64,000 bases of DNA from Obelidium mucronatum (GCA_025765595.1 JAIVFH010000042.1:1-64000); one strand, 5' to 3'; shown: positions 32,636 to 43,239, numbered from the stretch's first letter. Translations and numbers: made by a program. Notes: generated from the letters alone by a model not told the origin.

Positions 32636-32652
32636 GCCTTGGTGTCAGAAGC

Positions 32653-32901
32653 TCAAATAGAAATTGTGATAGCAAGAGTGATAGCACAATAATATGTGAA
32701 ATCAAGAATGATATCACAAAATGAAACAGAAAAACTTAGTAAAGTGACAAATCAAAGATGACAAATACAAAAATAGAAACTTAAAGTAAAATGTTACTAG
32801 CGGGGATCGAACCCATGTTTCCACCGTGAGAGTCGCGCGTAATGACCACTAAGCTAAGGAAGTATAGGGAAATATCCCTATAAGACGGGTGATTCCTAAC
32901 A
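32653..32901 (-). repeat. Partial 5' LTR of the Ty3 element
   Basis: Matches the promoter-distal half of the 3' LTR (28653-28903) but lacks the TATA-containing half, which is replaced directly by pol sequence. It still carries the tRNA-Glu-like module at 32796-32863, with A box TAGCTTAGTGG and B box GGTTCGATCC preserved and a few substitutions in the arms. Confidence 0.8.
32796..32863 (-). other. Second copy of the LTR tRNA-Glu-like module
   Basis: Same element as at 28798-28865. Both boxes and the CTCTCAC loop are conserved, while stems differ at several bases. It is the only promoter-like motif left in this truncated LTR. Confidence 0.65.
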
Positions 32902-33108
32902 ATATAGGTTTACCGTAATTATTGCTAAACCACGGTATTCTCATCGATATTTATAAAGTTTTATAGCAATAAATAACAAATTATCAATAATCACTTTATT
33001 TGACAATAACCACACAATAAATTATTGTGACAAAGCGATACCTCCCCATCCAAAAAAAAAAAAAAAAAAGAAATGCTGCTCTCAACTACACCACCAGTCC
33101 CTGTTGTT

Positions 33109-33366
33109 CTAGTAAGTCTCAAATCCACCACTTTGATCATCCTCATCCGCGTTATTCTGGTCCTCTTCATCCTCTTCGTCACCCTCCTCCTCATCAAGTA
33201 TGTCTTCCTCTTCTTCCTCAACAACCATATTCACCTTTGATTTCTTGGTTGTTTTCTTGGTGATTGCCGCCTTTGCTGATTTTTTTGTTGGCCCATTTGG
33301 ACTGGCAGATGACACAGGTTTGCGAGGCTGATTGGAGAACCCACTACATTCATTTGGCACCTCCAC
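33109..33366 (-). CDS. Hypothetical Lys-rich then acidic peptide
   Basis: 85 codons: basic N-terminal half (TKKSAKAAITKKTTKKSK) and a strongly acidic C-ter tail (VEEEEEDILDEEEGDEEDE). It abuts head to head with the decayed transposase on the other strand. Low-complexity sequence can stay open by chance, so the gene is doubtful. Confidence 0.25.
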   Translation of the reverse strand: MEVPNECSGFSNQPRKPVSSASPNGPTKKSAKAAITKKTTKKSKVNMVVEEEEEDILDEEEGDEEDEEDQNNADEDDQSGGFETY

Positions 33367-33369
33367 CTT

Positions 33370-34080
33370 TTGCTAAACAACAATTCTGCCATGTACTATT
33401 CCGAAATAATCCTAGATATTGAACAGGCTTACGGAGTGTCTGTGAGTGAGTCAACAATAAATCAAGCATTGCATCAAATGGGGTTGAGCCGCAAGAAACT
33501 CTCTAAACAGGCAAGAGAGCGAGATGATATCCAGTGGGCCTGCTTTATTGTTGAGATGTCACAGTATACGGCCAAACAGATTGGTGCAGCAGATGAAAGT
33601 AATGATTGAAAATCTGCTCAAAGATCATACAGTTATGCTGAGTCTAACAATCATACCTATGAAAGCAGTCCGTTTGTTCGAGATGATTCATAAGCATTAA
33701 CAGCGGGAATGTTGGTTCATGGAATCCTATCCTACAATATCCGACTTGGAGCCAATTTTTGGAATTGAGCACAGCTTGATAATCTCTATATATTTCTATA
33801 TACCCATTCAAACTATAAAATAGCTAAATAGGCCATAAGCTTCCTGAAATGAACCCATTTCCGCAGCCTCAAAGTGTTCTTCTTTTGGACAACTGCTCAA
33901 TTCACAAACAACCAGAGCTTCAAGATCTCTGTGATGCTGCCAGAGTCATTCTTGTGTTCTTACCTCCATATCCTCCCAACTTCAATCCAGGAAGCTCTGT
34001 CGACAATTTTGATCCCTTTGCTCTTGAGTAGCAAAGCAATACTCATGTCTCACTTACTTTGACTGGCCCTATAATAACCC
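33370..34080 (+). pseudogene. Decayed Tc1/mariner-like (DDE_3) transposase
   Basis: The first frame gives a helix-turn-helix (VSVSESTINQALHQMGLSRK, then KLSKQARERD). Then DESNDKS, NNHTYESSPFVRD and MLVHGILSYNI appear in interrupted frames with stops near 33608 and 33690. Finally VLLLDNCSIHKQPELQDLC and VFLPPYPPNFNP (33871-33990) give the middle DDE motif. The final acidic residue is not identifiable. At least three interruptions make it inactive. Confidence 0.75.
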
Positions 34081-34165
34081 TTCCATTAAACCATAAAATT
34101 GAATAGTTTGAGGAATCCGAGACAATCCCGACTGATGTGGGTTCCATTTGTGGATATTGCAACAC

Positions 34166-34471
34166 AGGTGAAACTGCTTGCTGCGGGGGATCAATGGCTC
34201 AGGTGGTTAAGACCCGGGGTCGATGTGCTGCAGGTTCCTGGTTCAAATCTGTGATGGAACCAAGATTGGTGGTAGTTTAGGAGCCCTAGTGGAGACCTGC
34301 ACTTCTGAACTATGGATGAAAGTGGAGGGAGTTGAAAAATTAAATTGCCGCCTATACAGGGCTGGAGGGTTTCGTTCCGTGGCGAGGTTGGATACAACAG
34401 CGACATACTTTACTCTAAATAATAAAGTGAGGAATAAACCACTAAAAAAAAAAGGTGAAACTGCTTGCTGC
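34166..34471 (+). mobile_element. tRNA-headed SINE with 19-bp target-site duplication
   Basis: The element (34185-34452) starts with a tRNA-like head with A box TGGCTCAGGTGGTTA and B-like box GGTTCAAATCT. It continues with an unrelated body and ends in a run of ten or more A. The 19 bases AGGTGAAACTGCTTGCTGC occur immediately before (34166-34184) and after it (34453-34471), a perfect target-site duplication, so the insertion is young. It relies on a LINE for mobility. Confidence 0.88.
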
Positions 34472-34860
34472 AGTGGCTGTTGTTGAAGGGCATGGTGTAA
34501 TTTTGTTGTGGAGGCAAAGCATTCATCAAAAGCGGGCATGTTTGGCAGGGTTTCCAGAGTTGCAGTTTTGGCTGCAATGTGAAGCGCCCACCAATTCAAC
34601 AGCTGCATTGTAAGATGGAGGTGATTTCCACCCCAGGCGCGTGAGCAAATCTTTGAGATAAATTGACTCTCCTAAGTCGCTCCAACTGCTGTCAGCTGCA
34701 GCATTCTGCACCCAATCCAACACTTGATCCACAGAATCCGATTTTGACGGAAATTCAACCATTACTATTCCATCAGCATCCTTTGCATAACAGCCAAGAG
34801 CATTGCCTGCCAGTTCAGCTCCAGAGACATCAAGATTCACTTCAGCTCCTAGCTCAGTAT
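34472..34860 (-). pseudogene. Broken coding region interrupted by the SINE
   Basis: On the minus strand one frame (34526-34840; DVSGAELAGNALGCYAKDAD, DSVDQVLDWVQNAA, YLKDLLTRLGW) runs into another (WALHIAAKTATLETL, TKLHHALQQQPLQQAV) without a plausible intron. The second frame reaches the SINE target site. The two frames look like one former gene with a frameshift. No family recognised. Confidence 0.35.
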
Positions 34861-34863
34861 ATT

Positions 34864-35095
34864 ATAGTTGTGCCCTCGTGTGCCCTCGTACCCTTGTATG
34901 CCCTCCTACTATAATATCTCCATAAAAGCTCACTGTACGCTCCTGAAATTCTCACAAAAGGCTTGCAAAAGGCTCACCATCAGTATCTCCTGTTTGGGGT
35001 GCAAGGGGACAGAAAAAGGGGGGTAGTATGGGAGGGGGGATATGAAGGCACACGAGGGCATACAAGGGCATACAAGGGCATACAAGGGCATAAGC
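34864..35095. repeat. Inverted repeat with 10-bp tandem units
   Basis: The left arm (34864-34912, GTGCCCTCGTGTGCCCTCGT and following) is roughly the reverse complement of the right arm (35045-35095), which holds four copies of AGGGCATACA. The spacer is about 130 bp. A related GGCACGAGGGCTT pair occurs at 28456-28490 within the LTR. Confidence 0.5.
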
Positions 35096-35199
35096 AATGG
35101 ACTGTCCGTTTCTCTGCTTTGATTTGTCCAAAAACATGTTATAAAATTTGATGTTAAACCACACAACTCTCACGAAAGGGCCTCCAACTCTCAGCTACA

Positions 35200-35553
35200 A
35201 TGGGTTTTTTTATACCTGCAAGAACTATAACCAGTTCAATACTGTCGCATACTACACCTGCTGTACGCAAAGAACCACACGTCTCTCTCACAATCAGCAC
35301 TCAGGAACTGACTCACTCTAGGAACGCTGCGAATCAAGCTCATAGCTGTGGCCAAAATGCTGCTGTTCTTGTTCCAGGAGCTCAAGTCAGGGACCTGAGC
35401 ATTGAAATGAAAACCTACGTCACTAGCCAAGCATTGGAAACGGAGCGGAATATACAGTATCTGCAACTTTGCTTAAGTGCTGTAGGATTAAAAAAATACT
35501 TCAAATACCATCAAACGTTTGCTTACTGTAAACTTGGAATATTCTTCTTGTAA
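35200..35553 (+). CDS. Doubtful hypothetical ORF
   Basis: 117 codons (MGFFIPARTITSSILS...). No domain, no clear intron and unclear codon bias. It lies in transposon-rich DNA and may be a chance frame or the remains of a gene. Confidence 0.2.
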   Translation: MGFFIPARTITSSILSHTTPAVRKEPHVSLTISTQELTHSRNAANQAHSCGQNAAVLVPGAQVRDLSIEMKTYVTSQALETERNIQYLQLCLSAVGLKKYFKYHQTFAYCKLGIFFL

Positions 35554-36275
35554 CTAGCAGCAATCCGTAAAGTACATTATTGTTCACTCTCCTCACTCCT
35601 CCTCCTTACAATAACAGACACCCCACTGAAGGTCAACTTTGTGACAAAATCATTCCTTTTTTTTGAAGTTGAACTTCAATACCATTCCCTGTTTTTCTCA
35701 ATGGCTAACGTCAGGGGATTTGACTTTGGATTTACGTTATTGCTCCTACCACACTACCGAAAGCCCCTGAAATTACAAATCTACAACTGTAATTAACTCT
35801 GATGTCTGAAAGTTTGAAAATGATGTCAAACTCAAAAGAAACATAATATCAAGGATTGAAACAAAGATTCACTTTTTTTTTCCAACCTTTCTCTGTGATC
35901 AGAGAGGCAGATTTTTGTATTGCAATGGCTGGTGCAATTAAAGTTGATTGAAGATTAAAAAAGCAACAAGCTCTACTTCTAACGTAATAAAAATTGATGT
36001 CAAAATGGATTCAGTTGAAATCGACTTAAACACCCCTGATATTGGTGTCAAAATCCAGAGACATCCCTAACATTCCTTCAATTAGTATTTGGTTTCATCT
36101 GGAAAGGGTTGCAAGTGGCCCTGAAATCGGTTGTTGTCCGAAAAATATTGCTCGCTTTGAAAAAAAAGCGATAAAGGCACTTCCTCTCTGCCCAAACAAA
36201 TGAAACGGAAGCAACACCAAACAAATGCCGAGTAGTATGGTGTGTGTGTGTGAGTGAATAACACGGTTTTCTTTT
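35554..36275. other. AT-rich intergenic DNA
   Basis: No gene or RNA found; contains several scattered TGATGTCAAA-like words but no clear array. Its right end is the 3' flank of LSM1. Confidence 0.5.
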
Positions 36276-36969
36276 TTAATAATGATCACCCTCAGCAAAA
36301 TCAACACAGAATCCACGCGCATGTAAAATCTTTCCAGTTACTAGATCCATTTGCTTTCGCGCTTCCGCTTCCTTCTTGACAATGGCATTGATTTCAGCTG
36401 AAGGTACTTCACGCAACGACTTTAAATGGACAGCTTCCCTTTCCTCATCCTTTTTTTTTTTTTGGTTTTTGACAGAAAATTAAGAATAACAAAAAAATTG
36501 GAATAGTAATAGTTTTGTTTTTTGAACAAACCAGTTCTCCAAGCAAAACAACATTTTCGCCTCGAACCACAAACATTCCTCGATACTCTTCCCCATAAGT
36601 GTCATTATGATACATGCGCTCCATTGTATCTTGTAGAACCAGATTGGCTGGTTTAATTTCGTTTGTTTTTTTTTTATGAGTCATTGTGTTTTTTTTTGAC
36701 ATTCCCTCGTGAACGTACCGAATTGGTCATAGGAACGCAGGAAGCCAATCAGTTTTCGACCATCTCTGAGAATGACAAGTAGTTTTTCTGTGCGCCGCAA
36801 TGGGGTAGTTGTCGATATCGTAATTAGGGCCAATCACCGTCAACACGACGGTAACTCAACTGTCCACACAATCCACTAAGCTTGCAGCACCTACGAAGGA
36901 AACAATGTTATTCACAGGTTGGAGCCTGTGAAAGAAGAATGGAGACAAACCTGGAAGGAAGGAGTCCAT
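36276..36969 (-). CDS. LSM1: U6 snRNA-associated Sm-like protein LSm1
   Basis: Starts at ATG 36969; exon 1 is only 19 nt (36951-36969), MDSFLP with a split Gly codon. It is followed by GAASLVDCVD, KKLLVILRDGRKLIGFLRSY (Sm1 motif), then after another intron ANLVLQDTMERM and YRGMFVVRGENVVLLGEL (Sm2 motif). The C-terminal exon (DEEREAVHLKSL onward) is also LSm1-like and ends GDHY at 36276. All splice joins keep frame. Lsm1 is the defining subunit of the cytoplasmic Lsm1-7 ring, which with Pat1 binds oligoadenylated mRNA 3' ends and promotes decapping. Confidence 0.94.
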
Positions 36970-37245
36970 TTGATGATTTCTGTTTTTTAAATATTTTAAT
37001 TTTGAGAAATATAATTAGTAAAATAATGGTAAAATAAATAAAAAGAGAAATAAATAATTCAATGGAAGTTTGATAAGTATTTGTTTGAACTAAGCCTAAA
37101 AAACAGCACATTTTTATGAAATCTTCGTTATTCATTTCGTATTATTTCGGAAGTTTGATAAATATTTGTTTTTAAATAAACCTAAATAAAAAATTGAATT
37201 TGGTATTACATCCTATTTATTTATATCGTATTATTTCCCAGGTTT

Positions 37246-39190
37246 TCACAAGATTTCCAAATCGCAATGCTTCACTTCAGGAGCCTTTGCCTAGTATCGA
37301 GAGCGTTACATACATGAAAACAAAAAATAATAAAAAATAATAAAAATAAACGGACAAAAGGATACCTTAAGTTCAAGTTCCAGGCGATCTACTTCCGACC
37401 CCAATTTCGCCACAACTTTCCCACCATGCTCCAAAAACCACTTTCGAAACTCATCCTCGTTCTTGAACTGCTTGACTTTTTGAAACTCTTGTTCCAAGCT
37501 GTTGTTTACAAATGCAGAGGCGATATACCTCCGTGTCACTTCTTCTCCTTCGAAAAGGACTTCGGCCTTGAAACGGACCCAGTCTGGGCCGATTTGGGTT
37601 GTTTTTACGTCATGCAGGGATCTTTTGTTCAAGAAAAAATGAGGAGACGAAAGAAGAAGATAAAAAAAAGGTTAAATTCAAATTACCGAACAATTGGATC
37701 TGACTCCAAAATCGCCACAATATAATCCCGACGATTCGAATCCATACTCTTTTCCACCAAACTAGCAATATTTCTCCGTACCAAAAACATTGACAAACTG
37801 GCAAGCAGCATTCCAATCAAGATTGAACCAACCGAATCCAAAAAGGGAAGCGACAAGTATTTGGCAAGACTTAGAGAGGAGGAAGCAATAACGATTCCGA
37901 GAATAGATGTGCAATCTTCTAGAAAGATTTGTACGGAACTGGGATCAGAGCCTCGGCGAACTTTTTTTTTGAATTTGAGATGTGGTAAAAAATTAAAATA
38001 AATTAAATTAAAAAATAAAAATAAAACAACTCAACTGTAGTCAACAAACGTCATGCGCGCAGCAACCGCACTTCGAGAGATTTGACGGTATGCATATGAC
38101 AGAGTGACTGAGTAAAAAGAAGGAAACGTCAGATTTTCCTTCCAGGCATGAAAAAAAAACGGTGTCACCAACCAACTTCAAAACAAAGAGAAAGGCCAAG
38201 CACCCAGAAACCAACAGTTGCGTCGCCGATAACGTGTGGGTTAAGCAACCCAGATATTCCGTGGTACATTGACACACCGCCGCCAAGAAAGAAGATACCA
38301 ACGCCAGAAACAAGCGCCCATGCAGTTCTTTCTGAAGAAAAGCCATAAGGATGATTTGCATCAGGTTCCCGTAACGACCGTCGAATTCCAATCCTAAAGA
38401 GTTATTGAATATCCAACCCGTTATGAATGGATGGTACATAATGTGACCCACATGAGTAGCATTTCATTGAGAAGATCGGCTAAAGAATGAAGAGATCTGC
38501 ATCATGGTAGTCATGTAAGTTTCTTTTTGTGAAAGTTTCTCCCTTTTTCCCCGATAAACACCACTCACTCTGCAAACATGGAGGCAGAGCCTGATACGAT
38601 GGCAGCATATAATTTCGCGACAAACATTGTTCCGTTGCTAAAAGAAGGTTGGGAAGAAAGGGGAGTGCCAGTTCAGATTTCGCTTGTAAAAACAACACAA
38701 CATGGTGGGCAAAAACAACACACACACAAACATAAACACACCGCACACACAAACATACACACCTCGCCATGGCTAGCATGACCACTTTATGGCTTCCCTC
38801 GAGATCTTTTGTTTTTTCCGCATTGAATCCTTCTTGCAAACTCTCTCTCTTTAACGTCCTCAGCCGTGATCGCCATTTGCCTTCGTAATCTTCGTCTTCG
38901 CCCAGAGAAAAGAAGCGCGGATTTCTCTTGATCCGAAAGACTTCCCGTTTCTTGTCTGAAGCGACTTGAAAGTGGCGATGTGCAATAGTTGTGGTTGATG
39001 ACGATGAAGTGGTTGAGGCAGTTGTGGTTGGCGCCAGCAGGGTTGTCTGCGGCGTGGTCTCCAGATGCGAGATCCTGTGGTGGTGGTGGTGGCGGTGAGT
39101 CACCGCGGAGCGCGACGACGTCTGGCGGCGGAGGCCGAAGAGACACGGCGGCGGCACGTGTTTGAACAGCGACTTTGGCGGCGCAAACAT
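37246..39190 (-). CDS. SLC30A9-type cation diffusion facilitator (mitochondrial zinc transporter)
   Basis: Seven or more exons from ATG 39190. The N-terminus is Arg/His/Ser-rich and may target mitochondria (MFAPPKSLFKHVPP). The CDF core follows: FVAKLYAAIVSGSASMFAE joined to SLHSLADLLNEMLL, then GIGIRRSLREPDANHPYGFS, TAWALVSGVGIFFLGGGVS, MTFVDY|IRRGSDPSSVQIFL and EDCTSILGIVIA, and a soluble end LHDVKTTQIGPDWVRFKAEV to KHCDLEIL. The HSLAD and EDxxxxxG residues match the zinc-site helices. REPDxNHPYGFxxER is specific to the ZnT9 branch. A zinc exporter of mitochondria is the known role of that branch. Start lies 23 bp from the stop of the upstream gene. Confidence 0.88.
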
Positions 39191-39213
39191 TTTATTTTTA
39201 TTTTTAAATCTTT

Positions 39214-40662
39214 TTATTTTTTTGTTAAATATTTACCGCGCAGCGCCGTGCGCAGCTTCTCGGCCAGCACGGCGTTGCCGGCGCGCTCGGCCCAGCGCAC
39301 GAGCGCGTTGTCGCTGTCGCACCGGGGTGAGTCATCGACGCCCTCGCGCTCGGCGGCCACGCGACTCGCGACGCGCACGTCGGCGCCGGCGGCCAGCAGC
39401 ACGTCGACGATCGCCGCGTGGCCCATCTGCACCGCGTGCCGCAGCGCGAAGCCGCCCATCGCGTCGACGCTCGCCCCGCGCCCGCACAGATACGCCACCG
39501 TGTCGAGGTGTCCGCGCGCGACCGCCCACCGCAGGCAGTACTCTTCCTGCGCGTGGATGTCCATGAATCCGTGCGCGACAAAGTACTTGACCACGTCCGT
39601 GTGTCCGTGTTCTGTGTCGGTGAAGTGTGAGTGTCGGACCAAAAAAAAAATAAATGTTGCCCCCACCAGCTGCCCACAAGGACGCTACGCCGTTTCGAAT
39701 CAGCGGATCCGCTCCATGCGCCACCAGCAGCTTGACTCCATCCAAACACCCCATTCGACTGCACCACGCCAGCGGGGATCCATCACAGACATTGGCATCC
39801 GTCAGTGGATGCGTCAATAGAATCGATAGTGTAGACAAGCTTCCAGGATGCTTGGACGACAGAATGAGTGCTGTCGTGATTCCCTGCGGCGTAACCAAGT
39901 TGTATCGATTGGTCATTTCCATATTCTTGCCGCCCCCACCCGCCACACTGTTTTCCGCATCGTGAATATCTGCAATTGTTTTTGCTATTGATTCGTACGC
40001 CGACTGGTCTTGCCCGACACTTTCATTCTTTGGCCGATTGGTGCCAGATCCTCCAAACGGCATAAACACACCGCGAAACAGCATCCACTTGACCATTTCT
40101 GCTCGATCAAACATGGATGCTTGAACAAACCCGTTATCTGCATCAATTCCCTTTAATACTCCTTCAAGTCCTGGAATCCATGTTATATTTGGCTCGAAAA
40201 AGGAATCAATGGATCCCGTATCCGACCCTGATTCTGATTCCAATCTCATTCTTGATTCCGTTCCCGATCCTGATCCTGATCCTGATCCTGATCCTGATAC
40301 CGATCCCAATCCCCATCCTGCCAACACGACTCCTTCTTGAATCAATTCAGTTTCAATAGAACACGCAAGTGGCAATCGAAATGGCGCCGGGAACAGCACT
40401 TTCCACAACTGGAACCACCGTTTCGAGACGGCTAGTTCAGTGACTAATTCTGCATACACTGGCGTCGCATACTTTAATTGGAATACCGCAATTGCATCGC
40501 TTTCCGTTGTGTTTTTGTCATTCAAGAAGGATGTATAGCGCTCTTCATTGGGCCCATATTGAAATGGTGTTACAGGAGTCGGCGGGAGGAGAAAACAAGG
40601 AGACGGAACAAGTATATTATGAAATGCAAGCAACAGCCGTGTATGTGTTGGGTTTTCTTTTC

Positions 40663-40702
<40 letters not shown>

Positions 40703-40850
40703 AATATAAATAATCAAGGGAGAGAAAAGAAAGGGGTAACGTTTACGATAGTGCTCTTAGCGATTTGCATGTATTTGCTAAAAGAAATCCAGAGTAAATG
40801 ATGAGAATCTCTTTGATTTCGACAGGTAAGGTTAGAATGCAGCTTTCCAT
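39214..40850 (-). CDS. F-box-like ankyrin-repeat protein
   Basis: ATG at 40850 opens MESCILTLPVEIKEILIIYS, an F-box-like start (LPxEI). An intron (GTAAAC to TATATATAG) leads to the long second exon and another (GTGGGGGC to CGACACAG) to the last. Ankyrin repeats include TTALILSSKHPGSLSTLSIL, GSPLAWCSRMGCLDGVKLLV, GHTDVVKYFVAHGF, WAVARGHLDTVAYLCGRGAS and HAVQMGHAAIVDVLLAAGAD. A Gly/Ser (SGSGSGSGSG) low-complexity run lies near 40290. F-box plus ankyrin would make it a substrate receptor of an SCF ubiquitin ligase; the F-box call is weak, the ankyrin call strong. The last exon is very GC-rich. Confidence 0.8.
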
Positions 40851-41063
40851 TCCCTCCTCCCTCAATCTTTTTTTTTTCCTTCTTCTTCTTTTCTTGTTCT
40901 AGAAGGTGATGAAGAAAAAAAAATGTGTCTGCACCCTTCCCCCCAAAAAAAAAGTTTAACAAAGGTCAGTTTAAGTGAAGGAAATATCGAAGCGCTTTTT
41001 TTTTGGCGCTTTTTGCCTTTACAAAAAACGGGTTGATGGCGTAATTTTTTCTTTGAAGAAAAA
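40851..41063. promoter_or_regulatory. Divergent promoter region (ankyrin gene and ARD gene)
   Basis: 213 bp between two start codons in opposite directions, with long homopurine/homopyrimidine runs on each strand. No specific factor site was identified. Confidence 0.4.
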
Positions 41064-42786
41064 ATGGCAACACTCCACCCACAAACCACTGGACCCTTGA
41101 AGGCCTGGCGCTTCAACCCAAATGACCAAGTGCATATCTAATCTGTTTTGTGTTTGACGAATTCAATGTTTTGGGGGGGAGGGGGGCTCATGATTGCAAA
41201 AAAACAGGATCAAAGAGAGCTTCACCAATTCAGCCCCAACCAAGCAGTCTCCATTGCCGATCTTGCTGCGCTTGGGGTCTTGTACTGGAACATTATTGTT
41301 TCTGATGATGATAAGCATATGGAAAAGGTGGAGACTATCTGTGCTGAGCGACAGTACAAGAACAGAGATGTGGTAAGGAAAAATTCGGCTGATCACACGC
41401 CGTCCCCCTTCCTCCATCTCTCCATCCCTTTTTTTTCAGGAATCAATCTCTCCATCCCTTTTTTCAGGAATTGGTTGTTGCTGTTGTTGTTGGCATCCAA
41501 CAAATTGGTAAAAGAATAATAAGTTGTAACTAAAATGGGTAACATTTAGATCAACATCCACAAGGACACGCTCCCTAACTACGACCAAAAGCTCAAGATT
41601 TTCTTTGAGGAGCACATCCATGAAGACGAAGAAATCCGTTTCATCCTGGACGGATCTGGTTACTTTGACGTTCGCGACAAGAATGACGAATGGATCCGAA
41701 TCGCTGCAAACAAATCCGACATGATTATCCTACCTGCCGGAATGTACCACCGATTCACACTCGACACCAACAATTACATTAAAGCGATGCGTTTGTTTAA
41801 AGAGGATCCGCAGTGGACTCCACTCAACAGAGAGGTTGAGACGACGGATAGTAACAAGTACCGCTTGGATTATTTACGTGAATTCCATGGTGTCGAAATT
41901 GCTACTCTTTTGCCGCAGCTTACTGGTCCGTTGCAGGCTTGGAAGTTTAACCCGACTGCTGAGGTTTTTTTTTTGGCGATAGCTCTTTTTTTTTTTTCTA
42001 TTTTAATTATTAACACTTAACTGATTACCCCTATTTTTTTTTTTTTTTTTTTTTTGAAAAATAGGATCAACGTGAATTACACCAGTACTCTCCAAACCAG
42101 CCCGTCTCAATCGCCGAGTTGTCGAAACTCGGAGTCTTGTATTGGAACATTGCTGTTACCGACAACGAGGCCGCACACATGCAAAAAGTGGAAACGATTT
42201 GTTCCGAGAGAAAGTACAAGAACAGAGATGTTGTAAGTTGTTGTTGTTGCTATTTTTTTCTTGGTCGTATTTTATGCGTTTGTTGTTGGGTTGCGGAATA
42301 TCATGTATGTACTTTACTAATGAGGTGCAATCTCTGGAACCTGAACAGATCAACATCCACAAGGACACACTCCCAAACTACGACCAAAAGCTCAAGATTT
42401 TCTTTGAGGAGCACATCCACGAAGACGAAGAAATCCGTTTCATCCTGGACGGATCTGGTTACTTTGACGTTCGCGACAAGAACGACGAATGGATCCGAAT
42501 CGCTGCAAACAAATCCGACATGATTATCCTGCCTGCTGGAATGTACCACCGATTCACACTCGACACCAACAATTACATTAAAGCGATGCGTTTGTTTAAA
42601 GAGGATCCGCAGTGGACTCCACTCAACAGAGAGGTTGAAACGACGGATAGTAACAAGTACCGGTTGGATTATTTACGTGAATTCCATGGCGTTGAAATCT
42701 TGAATGTCAAAAAGCGTGGCTCGGATTCTGAGTTGGAAGGAAATGAGGTCACGAAAAAAGTTGCTAAAGCGGTTGAGACTGCTTGA
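41064..42786 (+). CDS. Two-domain (tandem) acireductone dioxygenase
   Basis: ATG at 41064 starts [20 protein letters not shown]; after an intron comes [12 protein letters not shown] and, after a second, [20 protein letters not shown] with the metal ligands EEHIHEDEE and YHRFTLD. At HGVE the frame continues without a stop into [20 protein letters not shown], which is a second complete dioxygenase domain with the same introns and the same ligands, ending KAVETA at 42786. The domain-1 and domain-2 ligand exons are nearly identical at the nucleotide level. Acireductone dioxygenase (ADI1) works in methionine salvage, converting acireductone to the 2-oxo acid (Fe form). Family members normally have one domain of about 180 residues. 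Confidence 0.92.
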
Positions 42787-43239
42787 AACGTTTTTCGAAC
42801 ACAAATAAATGGAGTTTTTAAAAGGTTGAATAGATATCGAGTTGGCTACTGTAGTTGGTATGATTGCAACAGAATCATAATCTCTCAGTGACTGACTAAG
42901 AGACGCTGATGACTCTCTGGGAAAGGGGCAGTGGATGTTGCTACTGCACAAGCTTACTTCCACGGAAGCCACTAGGGAAACAAGCTCGCCCTGCAAGTCA
43001 AGCAAGCAGGCCTGCAAGTGATCAATAGGTGTTGAAATAAAAGCTTCTTTTTCCCTCTCTGGTGGATATACTATACTATCTGTGCTGTTGTGTCCGTAGC
43101 AAAAACAAAAAACACACACAAATCGCAACGCGACACGAATCAAAACAAATCGCACAGGTGACGTCGTCAACAACGCTTGCTCCACGTGCGACACAAACAA
43201 CACATCCACTGTCCAAAACCCCTGAAATTAACAGTTGAC
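42787..43239. other. Intergenic, nothing supported
   Basis: 3' flank of the dioxygenase gene followed by DNA without a credible gene. A minus-strand open frame here (to 43209) has no recognisable content. Confidence 0.45.

Larger units (their letters stand above)
28412..32901 (-). mobile_element. Ty3/gypsy chromodomain retrotransposon, gag and leader deleted
   Basis: The left (3') LTR is complete and the right (5') LTR is partial, enclosing an intact pol frame on the minus strand. A purine-rich tract (AAGAAAAGAAGGGGATGA on the minus strand) abuts the 3' LTR as expected for plus-strand priming. The primer-binding site, most of gag and half of the 5' LTR are missing, so the copy is not autonomous. 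No matching target duplication at the ends (TGAAA left, ATATA right). Confidence 0.88.

Noticed and set aside
39065..39820. Long plus-strand ORF in GC-rich DNA
   Set aside because: It is the shadow of the ankyrin exons on the minus strand; its translation is low-complexity Arg/Ala/Thr with no domain, whereas the minus strand gives clear ankyrin repeats.
42673..43209. Minus-strand ORF of 178 codons
   Set aside because: It overlaps the dioxygenase coding end on the other strand and shows no domain or splice structure.
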